Both the position numbers and the translations under genes were made by a program. Under the pieces are notes generated by a model. The model searched no databases. It was given only the letters and a program-made list of their open reading frames with translations, and was not told the origin of the DNA. A stretch of DNA of 64,000 nucleotides from Prostheceraeus crozeri (lineage: Eukaryota > Platyhelminthes > Polycladida > Euryleptidae): the NCBI GenBank assembly GCA_907163375.1, contig CAJQUW010005346.1, positions 186,001 through 250,000 of the forward strand, read 5' to 3'. Positions 43,883-53,714 of the stretch are shown here, one piece after another. The number at the start of each line of letters is the position of its first letter. Positions within the stretch are counted from its first letter, which is position 1.

Positions 43883-44629
43883 TTAAAAACAACAACATAT
43901 TTCAGCTATACTTTTATAATCCTCTTCATTTAGAATCTTCTTTTCTAACAGTCTTTTCAATATAGCATGAATTTCATTGAAACTAGAATTATGTCCTTCT
44001 TTTATTGCAGATATTAAAATATTTAATCTATTTAGTAATTCTTGTGGATCATCTGGTAAAAATACAGTTGTTTCTGTTTTAAAACCTTTTCCTACTTTAA
44101 CTCCCGTTGATAATAAATTTTCTAATTGTTTATAACGTCTAAGAGATTTTGCTGCACCAACTCTATCTAACATAGCTTTATATTTTATGAGATATCCTAC
44201 AGCATAATTTTTTAAATCTGCTCCTCTTAAAAGATCAACAAAATTTCTATCTAAACTAAAAGGAGATTTATCTGGTGAAAAAATTAAACCTCGAAAAGGT
44301 TGTGGAAATATTTCTTTTTGTCCGAGAAAAAATCTAGGTATTGTTTTTCCATCTATAAATGAAATAGAATGTTCAAATTACATAGATTTTGGTAATTTCT
44401 TATTAATGTTTGATTCTAGTAATCCATAGTCATCTAATATAGTTTTGTGCTCTGGATCTGTTATATCAATTTGTTTATCATTATTTGTAAGTTCTTTTTC
44501 AAGCTTTTTAAATGGTTCCATAGTTTTTTCAAAATCAGTTTTTACTTGCTCGGTTTGCTGCATTTTTTCAAACATATCAGATTGAATACCAGCTTTTATC
44601 ATTCTATGCTGAAGATGATTTTCTTTCAT
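43883..44629 (-). pseudogene. Conserved Polinton-type protein of unknown function, one in-frame stop
   Basis: One frame of about 248 codons runs from the ATG at 44,629 to the stop at 43,883, interrupted by a single TAA at 44,378-44,380 without frame change. The N-terminal third is a charged coiled coil (EQVKTDFEKTMEPFKKLEKEL). The middle has GKTIPRFFLGQKEIFPQPFRG and LDRNFVDLLRGADLKNYAVGYLIKY, and the end is helical, finishing CCCF. Proteins of this kind recur near the penton-like gene in invertebrate Polintons, from memory of their layout; no role is established. Confidence 0.6.
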
Positions 44630-44821
44630 AATATTTTTTGTTTTATTAACTCTTCTAATTGTTTTATTCTTTTAAAATTATCAGCTCTAATTTTATCAAT
44701 TTTTAAAATATAATATTTGAATTTTGTGGTAACATTGGAATACAACAAAAACATTTTACTGAACAAATTATTTTTTTATTGCTTTGTTGTCTGACATCTT
44801 TTCGTTTAAAGTTTTCTCGTT

Positions 44822-45556
44822 TTAAGTTTTGTTCAATAAAGTTTTGCTTAAATTTTCGCTTAAAGTTTTTAGCTCTTCAAAAAAAATTGTATCATTTTCT
44901 TCATTAGAAATTTTACCATCACTAAAAGTTTTCCCATCACTAGAAATTTTACCATCCTGTTTATTCTTGTCATCAACTTTTTCGGTCTTTAAATGAAATG
45001 ATATTTGATTTACTTCATTAGCTATTTGATCAAATTTTTCAATCTCATCTAGCGTAATAACATTATCATCACATACTCTTTGAAAATAATAATGTAGTTT
45101 ATCATAAACTTCTTTAATATGTAAATGCTTAGTTTTCAATGATTTTCGTTTCTTAGTTATTAAAGATTTATCTAACATTGTAACAAGTGAAGTTGCAAAA
45201 ACACCCGTACCTGTTAAAGCTGTAGCACCTACTGGAATTACTAAAACACCTGAAGATATAACAATTGTTAAAGCACCTAAACTTATTGTTAAGAATATGC
45301 CAATTCCTTGTGTTACATTCATAACATTAGACCATCTATTTCTTAATTTTTTATAATGCTCTAATCTTAATAATAATTGAGATTCCTTATCTTTCATATA
45401 GCGTACTCTATCTTTGTGTTTTTCTTTGTTCATTTCACTTGTTTTTAATTGTGATAACGAAGGATATATTTTTGCGGTTTCTTCCATTTTCGCCCCCGTT
45501 GAAGTTCCATCCATTTCTGAGGTTTCTTCAATTTTCGTCCCCGTTGAGGTTTTCAT
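44822..45556 (-). CDS. Two-segment membrane protein with coiled coils
   Basis: The 244-residue protein starts with a repeated STGTKIEETSEMDG/STGAKMEETAKI segment that lies within the terminal inverted repeat. Residues about 85-130 form two hydrophobic segments (GIGIFLTISLGALTIVISSGVLVI and a Thr/Ala/Gly-rich second), likely a membrane hairpin, flanked by charged helices. The C-terminus repeats DGKISSDGKTFSDGKISNEEN. Topology is inferred from hydropathy alone. Being the outermost gene, it could be transcribed from promoter sequence in the right TIR. Confidence 0.6.
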   Translation of the reverse strand: MKTSTGTKIEETSEMDGTSTGAKMEETAKIYPSLSQLKTSEMNKEKHKDRVRYMKDKESQLLLRLEHYKKLRNRWSNVMNVTQGIGIFLTISLGALTIVISSGVLVIPVGATALTGTGVFATSLVTMLDKSLITKKRKSLKTKHLHIKEVYDKLHYYFQRVCDDNVITLDEIEKFDQIANEVNQISFHLKTEKVDDKNKQDGKISSDGKTFSDGKISNEENDTIFFEELKTLSENLSKTLLNKT

Positions 45557-45976
45557 TTTTAAAGAAATATTTTGAATACAATCTTCTGGTATATTAAGAC
45601 TACGTGATTTTTTTGGGCTACCTAAATTTTCATCTGCCTAAATTTTTGACCTTCGGCTACGTGATATTTTGAGACAACTTAAATTTTCGATTGCGTGATA
45701 TTTTGAGACAACTTAAATTTTCGATATTGTTCGATGACGTGATATTTTGAGACAACTTAAATTTTCAATTACGTGATATTTTGAGATAACTTAAATTTTC
45801 GATTACGTGATATTTTTCGACTGCCTAAATTTTCGGCGACGTGAAATTTGGAGACTACCTAAATTTTTGAAATTTTGATTCTTTTGAAAATTTTTGAAAA
45901 AACCCGCAAAAGTGTGACATCCGGCGCAAGCGAAGCGAAGCGAAGCGTCGCGCCGGATGTCACACTATATACTACT
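45455..45976 (-). repeat. Right terminal inverted repeat of Polinton 2
   Basis: This is the reverse complement of the left terminus, with fewer subterminal motif copies. The outer hairpin (45,911-45,966) has the same 17-bp stem but a longer loop with extra gaagc units. The inner part overlaps the 5' end of the membrane-protein gene at 44,822-45,556. Confidence 0.9.
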
Positions 45977-47508
45977 ACTGAGAAAACGTCGCAAACACGA
46001 AGTTTAAGAAATACCTCTTCTGTATGTGGTAATGGATATTTGTCAGTGACGATTGACTTGTTGAGATCCCGAAGATCTAGGCACAATCGTACATTTCCAT
46101 CTGATTTCTGAACACAAACAATGTTGGATACCCATTGACTTTCATCGATCGGCTCAATTATGTCATCACGAACTAGTCTTTGCAATTCATCGGAAATTTT
46201 GCTTCTCAAAGACAAAGGAACTCTGCGTAATTTCTGAACTGTCGGTACAACGTCTGGCTTGAGCTTGATTTCATGAGAAAATCGGTTGGCGCATCCAATG
46301 GTATTAACCGAACCGGGAGACATCCACAATCTGTATAATTGAAGCGATTCAAAAACGCCTCGGTTTATAAGAGCTGGCCTACCACTATGACTATCAACAT
46401 GAATTCTCTCGGTAGAAACACAGTTGTCATGACACATGGTAGCATGAAAATACCCGCAGAGGGAAAGTGCTCTTTTTGAATAATCTGTGTACACAGTATC
46501 ATCCTTCATCAACTGAACATGTGAAAAATGCTTCTTGTACATGAAAAAAGGAATGACATTTCTGACACTGCCTGTATCAATTCCGAAAGACACGATACAC
46601 GATTCCTGCATGCTACTATTATTCGACTTCTTAGTAATGCATTCAATATCAACATTTTTCAGTCTAGAATTACAAGACGAATTCATCAGAATAAAATTCA
46701 CGCCATCTTGAAAATTTGACTTGTTGGGCGCATCACATCTACCTGGAGCAAAACAAACTGATGCAAAATGTCCTATGCGTCCACACTTCTTGCAGGTTTT
46801 CCCAATAGCTTTGCAGCCATTGTGACCCGCTTTGACACCTGCTAAATTACATCGAAAACAGTGAGTAGGAACAGGTTTAGGATCACTCCTATGAAAATGT
46901 GTCCTACCTCTAGGCTTTGATTGAACAGAATGAACAGCATGTAAGTCAGACTGCAAGGAGTCAGTTTGCTTGACACTTCCACGTAACTCACCCTGAACTG
47001 TCTCGATCTTGAGCGCCATTTCCAACGCAGATACCTTGGATTTCGGTTGTTCGATAATTAATTTCTCTTTCACTGCATCCTTTGAATCCAATATTAGCTT
47101 ATCACAAATAGGATCATCTGTAAGAGGTCCGTAGTCACACTTCGCCGCAAGCGCAGATACTTCAGAGAAGAATTCCATGACAGTTTCATGTTCAAGCTGC
47201 ACACGATTATTGAACTTTTGCCTTGCCAGCGTATAGGATACTGAAGATGGAAACAGTTTTCGCAGAAGATCAAATATTTCGTCAACCTTTGTAAATGTAG
47301 ATGACGCTGCTGTGAGAATTTTGCGACATGCTGGCCCCACGATGTTCAATACGATGGCGATTTTCCTGTTCTCTGTAAATTTGTCACTTCCAATTGCCGT
47401 AAGGTAAAGCACAAGTTCATCAATGTAAAATTCAGTGCTGTCGTAGATCGGTGGAGAATTCGATGAAGTCAGAAATGCAGGCGGTAGCTTCATGCCCTGG
47501 GTCGCCAT
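45977..47508 (-). CDS. Gypsy gag-protease and first part of reverse transcriptase
   Basis: This is the 5' half of the retrotransposon's single frame. The Gag-like N-terminal half (about residues 1-190) includes DLLRKLFPSSVSYTLARQKF. Zinc-knuckle-type Cys/His sequence (CFRCNLAG to CKKCGRIGHFASVC) lies at about 215-255. The aspartic protease signature is FGIDTGS (near 306). RT begins near 415 with VPLSLRSKISDEL and LCLDLRDLN and runs to KYPLPHTEEVFLKL, then is cut by the Polinton at 45,976/45,977. The frame continues a few residues into Polinton terminus sequence. It has no stop or frameshift up to the insertion. Confidence 0.9.
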
Positions 47509-47770
47509 GTTATGTTTTGTAGGGCTTTAGAAGTGAAAACACGTAGAGCATTGAAATATGTCATTAACAGGAGCAATCACAACGTACAGCATGTCATTAA
47601 GCACAAGATGGTTGTTCTGGTTGTCTAGCCTTGATCTCGGCTCACGTATGTCCCGGAAGTCACGTACCACTTGCTTTGAACGTGAGTGGCCGGCAAGGAT
47701 GATTGAATCAGCCAATAGTGTTCAAGCAAGCAGATAGCATCACTAACAGCGTTCACGTCACTATGTAACA
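47508..47770 (-). repeat. 5' LTR of gypsy element and adjoining primer-binding site
   Basis: This is the second copy of the 263-bp LTR, immediately followed in element orientation by TGGCGACCCAGGG (47,495-47,507). Its TGG start is typical of a tRNA primer-binding site; the cognate tRNA is not assigned. The ATG of the gag frame is formed by the last A of the LTR and the first TG of this site. Confidence 0.9.
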
Positions 47771-47775
47771 GTGTT

Positions 47776-49860
47776 TATTCACCAATCCTGTTTTTACGAA
47801 ATATGCTTCAATATCGAGGACCGAACTTTCCATCTCCTATCAACGATCCTCATGAATCACGCGATTAATTCTTTAATCAAATACATATTTTATTTTGTAA
47901 CTTCAGGACAATTAGAATGGTTGGCTTAGAATTTGTTAATATACAAGTTACCTATTGATGCGGTTTATTCACCTGATTTACAACTACGATTTATTTGCTA
48001 CCCACATGTCTGAATAGTGTTGACGCACCATATGCACTCCATTTAGATACTCATATATCCGCGGTGATAATCTTAACAAAGGATGGCAACATGTATATTA
48101 TCTTCAATAAATAGAGCAAACTGCACCGTCAGCTCTTCGACGAGCTGATTCACACCCACACACCGTATGAGGAATCCGTGAACTGACTGATAGACGTAGC
48201 GCGCGGCGAAGAAATGCATTGCAATGTATAAATTCGAGAGGCTCGCCATCATGAAAACATGATAATCCCCTTTTAGAATAGATCAGAAATATAAGTTAGA
48301 TAATTGCAGTAGTCGGGATTCATTAGGGTGAAGTCGTGCTTTATAAATAATCATGATAAGTGATTATCGTACATACATACCCGTCAGCATCGGAAAATGA
48401 TGGCATTTCTACCTGAGCGCCTTATGCGGACTTCTAAATATAGTATCCAATACAGGATTCCCGTCACGGGAATTCCTATCGTTTCCTAAGAACAATTAGA
48501 GCCATATAGAGTACGTGCATTAGGTAGAGTGGTAACTCCGCATTTATCAAATCCCCAATGTGTACACACTTTCGATTTTATTAAATGAACTCAAGGGAGA
48601 TACAGGTGGCATTGTCACCAACGGTGAGATATGCAAATGTTTGCAGTTCTGCAGAAATTACAACGGAATTGAGTGATAATGATTTTGTAACGCAGAAGGA
48701 ATGATGGCATTTCATCGATTCTTATGACAACCTTGGAGATTCAATGTTTGTTGAATGAGAAATTCGATGGGTTCCTATTATTTTCATGCTCAACCTCAAA
48801 GTATTTTCGTAAGCGCGAACATATCACAGGCAAAAACTGCCACTGGCAGAGCAACATCACATAATCAAAGACAATTATTTCATTTAACTTTGAAAGATGT
48901 AAATGGTTCCACATCACTATTCAGATTCTAGAAATGAAACATTAGTGAATCATACATTCATGCCGGTAAATTGAATTAAAAACTTGAAATTAAGCCAAGA
49001 AAGCAAGAATTATATCGCGACTTTTTCATGAAGACTTCCATTATAATGCGGTTAGTGAAATTCCCTTGATGATGAGCTTGATTTCCGCTTTGTTAATATA
49101 TTATCAAATATTCATTCCTTTTGATATCCAACTTGTTTCATACTACTTATTATAATGATGAAAATTTTCCGGAAAATTTTGATTCAAAATTTTCTGTGGA
49201 AAATTATGGAAAAAATTGGAAAATTTTCCACGGAAAATTATGGAAAATCTTGGAAAATTTTGAAAGTTTTGATTTTTTTCATAGGCCTTGTAATTTGAGC
49301 GCTTCCAATGCCGAGGCAGATGCGTACCAATAAATTGGGTCTAAAACTCTTGATTTCATCATTATTTCGATTAAAGCAATCGTAGCACTACGATTTCCGT
49401 CCGCGGATTTTTGAACATTCCTTTGACACCGCAGTGACTTGTACTAAATTGTTATCATTTTTAATTATCAAACAGACACCGTTTGGGATAACGTGAATCT
49501 TGCTTTACAATAGAGGTATAATTTCATGCAATGTGGAGGATCTGAAGCAAAAAATAATGTACTTTATTTTGGAGTTTGCTAATTGTTAGATTCAAAGTTA
49601 AGCTTTATTATGCAGCGTTGATCAGTGAAAGAAACTCTTCATGTGTTGATGAACAGGTGAAGTGTAAGCACACAGTCCACGCAGCATTCATGAGCGACCA
49701 TTTTGGAAAACATAAAGACTGTAAACTCGTTCGATATTTGGAAACTAAAGATATCTGTGATGAGTAAAAGAATATCCATGATAGCCTCTAACTTCTGGCC
49801 TATTGTCCGACGTCTTCGCTGAGGATACACATCTTCCATTTCTAGTTCAGATGGTTCAGA
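47776..49860. other. Intergenic sequence, no supportable gene
   Basis: This is AT-rich flanking DNA after the gypsy insertion. The ORFs are short, overlap on both strands and show no motif. A purine/AAAATTTT-rich patch (49,150-49,270; ggaaaattatggaaaa units) is a simple low-complexity repeat. Confidence 0.5.
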
Positions 49861-49873
49861 TAGTTCCAAATCG

Positions 49874-50033
49874 ATTTCAGATCTGCCCAAATGAATTTCA
49901 GATATGATCCACATAAATATCCAGTTGAATTTAAGATCTTTTCAAAGTTGAGCTTCTGACAGATATCTGAAATTCAGCTAGAGAAATCTGAAATCCATCT
50001 AATGTCTGAAATTCATTTGGAAAGATCTGAAAT
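49874..50033. repeat. Inverted repeat with 32-bp arms
   Basis: The arm at 49,874-49,905 (atttcagatctgcccaaatg...) is matched by the reverse complement of 50,002-50,033 with three differences. Between them are further copies of tctgaaat(c/t)ca. Together with nearby C-rich runs it marks the approach to the inverted-repeat region. Confidence 0.7.
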
Positions 50034-50076
50034 AGACATGGAAAAGGTGCAGTTGAGTAGTAAGAAAACGGCGAAC

Positions 50077-50980
50077 ACCCGACCGGCGCCCCCCCTCCTG
50101 TCAGACGAGTTGGTCGTGGTCGGCCGCCGTGTTGCTTCGAGTCTGACTCCCCCCCCCTCTGGAACGTCAGAGGTTGCGGTCTGTCGTGGTGTGCCGGCCA
50201 GGCTGGGCCACTCCCAGCGTGTTTCTCGTCAAAAGTTGGGTGAACACCCGACCGGCGCCCTTGGTGGACTTGGGCGACCGCCAGGTTTTGACTTGAGGCT
50301 ATAGTGTGTTAGGATTTTCGTGAAATCTGATGAATTTTTGGTTGAAAATGGGATGTTTCGAATGGAAGCAGTGCTAGGATGGGAAACGGAGGCCACATTC
50401 GGATTCAGCGTGAAATTCTGCATCTGTATGGTGAATTTGAAAGCAATCAGAGCAATCAGAGAGAAAAAATGTTCGCTGACGTCCCCCCCCCTCGGCACTG
50501 ATCTTCCAACTTTGCTTCTAGTGGATGGATTTTGTCGTGCAATAGCTCGTTTGAAAGCTAAGAGTGAGACAAATTCACTGTAAGAAACGGCTTGTTCATA
50601 TCTGTCTTCGTTCAGATGTGAGACGCCATTTAAGATTTTGGAAGATTGGCGAAAAAACGACAGAGTTAGAATTTTGGACGTTTTGGGCTGTAGCGCCAAA
50701 ACGAAGCATCGGATGGGAAAACGGATTTCAGATTTGGAATCAGCGTCAAATTCTCTATCAACATGGTGAGTTTCAAGTCAATCGGAGAGAAAACCATTTT
50801 CTTCACAAAATTTTTTCGAAAAAACGAGTTATAATTTTTGCGATGGCTGTGGGCTGTAGAGCCAAAACGAAGCATCGGATGGGAAAAGAGATTCGAGAGA
50901 GGCCAGATTCGGATTCAGCGTCAAATTCTACATCGAAATGGTGTATTTCCAGCTCAATCGGAGCACTAGAACCGGAGATA
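50077..50980 (+). repeat. C-rich duplicated motif and three degenerate tandem modules upstream of promoter
   Basis: The phrase gaacacccgaccggcgcc occurs at 50,077 and 50,240. Then three modules of about 110-130 bases (50,350-50,470, 50,690-50,800 and 50,848-50,975) share gatgggaaa(a)cgga, attcagcgt(c/g)aaattct and atcggagagaaa-like phrases. Runs of seven to nine C occur at about 50,090, 50,150 and 50,485. No coding potential is supported. Confidence 0.65.
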
Positions 50981-51009
50981 GACGGATTTAAAGATTTGGA
51001 TGATGGGTA

Positions 51010-51090
51010 TTACGTCATCAGCTGATCGCCACACACTATATAAGCTGGGAACCGACAGAGACTTGTCATTAAGACGAGAGATTGTCAAAG
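51010..51090 (+). promoter_or_regulatory. CRE/TATA promoter and short leader exon, left arm
   Basis: TTACGTCA (51,010-51,017, a CREB/ATF site) is followed by TATATAAG (51,037-51,044). About 25 bases further on, a short segment ends at CAAAG|GTAGGT (donor at 51,091), which fits a non-coding first exon. The inverted copy of the exon and donor lies at 63,970-64,000, so the right-arm promoter would be just outside the window. Confidence 0.6.
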
Positions 51091-51745
51091 GTAGGTCGTC
51101 TCTCTGAGCTCCGATGATAGCTTCGGACATTCCAAATTCCTTAGAAAATTTCATTGCTGATATCAGGTAAGGCGTCAGACTTAGAGGTTAGCCAGGAGAT
51201 GGCCTTCGTCTCCAGGCCATAAAAGACTCCAAAACTTTAAAGGCTTGTAACTTTGCTTCTACAAGTCCGTTTGACTTGATTCAAAAAAGGTTCCGTCGCT
51301 ATTGACCTGCCCTAAGTGATAAACTACTTATAAAATTTCATAAGTAGTGCTAAAAAGTTGAAAATTTTAAATTCACTAGTTTTGGAGGTTTTCTGGGGTT
51401 TTCGACCCTGCTGAATTCAATGAAAGCATTTTTAATGATGTCTGAGCCAGTCTTCTCATGGTATAAGCGGCTTTTCACTGAAAGCGAGCAAGACACGGAG
51501 AGTTTTGCTGTAATATTCCACTGACAGGGTGTTCCTTCGGGACGGCGGACGATGACGTAGTGATAAGTGTGGCAAGGGAGTGTGTCATATTTTAGACCGA
51601 AACCGCTGGGGCAACTCATGTTGGGCATTTGACACAGTTCTCAACGTAGAACTTTGAACGCCAATCGGTTGAGTCTTAGCTATCTTGTCATGGGTGGCCT
51701 CTAAACATCTCCATTGCAAAACGCTGGTGAATCAAGCTCTCTACG

Positions 51746-52281
51746 GCTTGCTATCAAGCTAATCAAAGCAATGACTTGGGATGTTTCCTCTTGTAAATAA
51801 CTCCACCGATTTTTATGTCAAAATCGGGGCCCGGATACCAACACAGTGACATGACGCACGCTCTCTCCGCCCGAGGTTGGATTTGTGGGTCGAGACCTTG
51901 GAGCTGGGATAAGATCCCCTCTGAGTAATGCCTGTAACGGATTCAAGAGCTTAACACCCAAACGGTTGCTGGCTTGCTATCAGGCCTTCTTCGTCTACCT
52001 CAGTAACTCAGGGTTAGCAACGTCTATCGTTTGTCATTGTAACTTGGTAAAAAATGAGATGCTTACTGCAGGCATTGACGTCAAACCTTTTCGCGCTATA
52101 GGGGAATCCGTCTTTGTGTTGGGAGTTGGTAACGGAAAGCACGGCGACTGCCGATGCCCATACATGGTAAATTTCATAAACTAGGAATCAATCGTTTGCT
52201 ATCAAACGAATACGAACAATCTTTAGAGTTTCATAATCTAGGAGTTTTATAAACTAGGAATCAATCGTTTGCTATCAAACG
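51746..52281 (+). other. Four small hairpins with invariant CTAT loop, left arm
   Basis: GCTTG-CTAT-CAAGC (51,746-51,759), GGCTTG-CTAT-CAGGCC (51,971-51,986) and two copies of CGTTTG-CTAT-CAAACG (52,193-52,208 and 52,266-52,281). The loop and its closing G-C pair are constant while stems vary with compensating bases. The last two sit in a 73-base duplication within the intron-like spacer 52,167-52,322. Confidence 0.7.
51853..52166 (+). CDS. Possible coding exon upstream of the acidic protein, left arm
   Basis: An open frame ends HGDCRCPYM at a splice donor ATG|GTAAAT (52,166/52,167). An in-frame acceptor (TTTTCACTTCAG) opens the next exon at 52,323. The 99-residue frame is identical in the right arm, which supports constraint or recent origin. 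The first in-frame ATG is late (about 52,052), so an upstream exon would be needed for the rest. No domain is recognised; it is Cys-containing and weakly hydrophobic in the middle. Confidence 0.35.
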
Positions 52282-52322
52282 TTTACGGACTTATAATCAT
52301 TGTTTTCCCCTTTTCACTTCAG

Positions 52323-53153
52323 AAAATGGTTAACTACAATAATGCCAAGACGGCTTTCAAGCTCTGCGTTTGTACAAAAATCTTTCGCAGTGATGCCTTT
52401 AAGAAACACTCTTGTGTGAATAAGCGAATGGTAGGGGGCATTCGATACTTTTGCAGCAGCCATAATACATCTCGCCTTGTCGAGACCTTACCGGAGTGGC
52501 ATGCGAAGCATGGCAGTTGCAGTCAACCAGAGCTGTCTGAGGAGACGAAGCAAAGTCTCTTCAGCTCAGAGTTAAAATCTCTGGAGACTCAGTGCGCTGT
52601 CGAGTCTATCGCGTCAGCAGAGCCTCCCTCATCAAGTGTGCCAGCAAAGGCTCTCTCACCCACCCCGATTGAGTTTTCTCCGAAGTCGAGTAAATCCTCC
52701 TCTAGCGATGAGTCGGCTACTAGTAGCAGCGACAGTGAGGAAGAGGAGGAGGAGGAAAAAGGCTCGGCGAAGGCTCACCTAGTCGAGAGTGTCGACCTCG
52801 ATAGCGAGGTAGAGGCGGTGAGGGAAGTCGACCTCGATAGCGAGGTGCAGCCGGCTAAGTCATCGAGCAGTGGTGGGATTGCGGCTCAATGTCGCAACTT
52901 CATTATGCGTCCACCACTGGTCGATGACTATGACAAGCTGAAGAATGAGTTGGCAGTGTGGAAGAGCGACTGTTTCTTCTATAAAGCGAGTTCCGAGAAC
53001 CTCTCGCGAGTCACTCAGGAGCTCAAGAAGACTCAAGCTAGTCTTCTTGAGAAAGAAGGAGAGCTCGATCGCGACAGGTTCTCGCACCTCGCTAGTAAGG
53101 CCAGAGAAGAACAGTTCCTGATCGAGAGAGAGAGAGTCAGGAGAAGGAGTTGA
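52323..53153 (+). CDS. Acidic Ser-rich coiled-coil protein, left arm
   Basis: Exon starts after TTCACTTCAG; ATG at 52,326. Residues about 10-60 are Cys-containing (LCVCTKIF, KKHSC, YFCSSH) and might bind metal. Then comes a Ser/Glu tract (SSDESATSSSDSEEEEEEE), two copies of VDLDSEV, and from about residue 200 a coiled coil (KLKNELAVWKSD, ELKKTQASLLEKEGELD). The frame stops at 53,153 after a (GA)n run. Two bases' difference in that run would keep a coiled coil open to about 53,305. A nuclear regulator is conceivable from composition only. This arm lacks the C-terminal exon kept on the right. Confidence 0.55.
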   Translation, partial: KMVNYNNAKTAFKLCVCTKIFRSDAFKKHSCVNKRMVGGIRYFCSSHNTSRLVETLPEWHAKHGSCSQPELSEETKQSLFSSELKSLETQCAVESIASAEPPSSSVPAKALSPTPIEFSPKSSKSSSSDESATSSSDSEEEEEEEKGSAKAHLVESVDLDSEVEAVREVDLDSEVQPAKSSSSGGIAAQCRNFIMRPPLVDDYDKLKNELAVWKSDCFFYKASSENLSRVTQELKKTQASLLEKEGELDRDRFSHLASKAREEQFLIERERVRRRS

Positions 53154-53600
53154 GAAAGATAAGGGAGGAGGTAGAAGGGCTGCGAAAGCAGTTGGGGAAA
53201 ATGGTGGTGACTAATCAGGAGCTGCACCAACAAGTGAAGAGTAGCAGTACTCGACGATCAAGTCGCCTCCACATTCCCCTAGATAAGAAAGGAGGTGGGT
53301 TGTAAAGTTGTAAAGGAATCGCATGGGTTGTAAAGTTCATAATCCAAGGCTAGGCTCCTCTACGGTTGGATTTAGGGTTTTATATTACATGCGTTAACCG
53401 TTCGTGTAGAATATGTAAAGCACATGTTCGCTTAAATGCAAATGTTGAAATAAGTTTGTAAGAAGTTTTTGACAGGTTGTTGTGAAACGTAGCGAACGTT
53501 GAAGAAATGTTTCTGCAGTCACACTCGTTAGCGTGCCAGCTTTACTAGATGTGTTCTATTCTCCAATGAGGATTGTTGTCTAATGAGAATCAAGCATTCC

Positions 53601-53714
53601 TTTATAAATAGAGAGCCTTCCACAGTGAGAATCATTCCATCGTTGAATCGTACAAGTGACGGACGCACATTCTCTCTCTCTCTCTCTACATCCCTGTTAT
53701 ATTATCCAACTAAA
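53601..53714 (+). promoter_or_regulatory. TATA promoter and 5' leader of the gene at 53,715, left arm
   Basis: TATAAATA at 53,603-53,610, with a plausible start about 30 bases later. The leader contains a (CT)n run (53,670-53,688) ending in the ATG at 53,715. The mirror TATA on the right is at 60,227-60,234. Confidence 0.65.

Larger units (their letters stand above)
26221..45976. mobile_element. Polinton/Maverick element 2 (19.76 kb) with TIRs and target duplication
   Basis: Both ends begin AGTAGTATATAGTGTGACAT and are flanked by the 6-bp direct repeat ACTGAG (26,215-26,220 and 45,977-45,982), the duplication size expected for Polinton integrases. Long inverted termini, PolB, integrase, ATPase, protease, major capsid and penton-like genes are all present. 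The DNA is very AT-rich. Nearly all genes run leftward; the protease runs rightward. It is inserted in the RT region of the gypsy element, so it is younger than that insertion. Confidence 0.95.
23511..47770 (-). mobile_element. Ty3/gypsy LTR retrotransposon, minus strand, split by Polinton 2
   Basis: Identical-ended 263-bp LTRs lie at 23,511-23,773 and 47,508-47,770 and are flanked by the 5-bp duplication GTGTT (23,506-23,510 and 47,771-47,775). The element reads leftward: a single gag-protease-RT-RNase H-integrase frame, with the polypurine tract next to the left (3') LTR. Removing the Polinton leaves an element of about 4.5 kb, a normal size for this group. The LTRs differ at about two positions, which indicates a recent insertion. 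Confidence 0.95.

Noticed and set aside
51350-51628. Opposite-strand ORF seen in both arms (also 63,414-63,665)
   Set aside because: No start context or motif; the frame differs between arms after an indel; antisense to the presumed leader/intron region.
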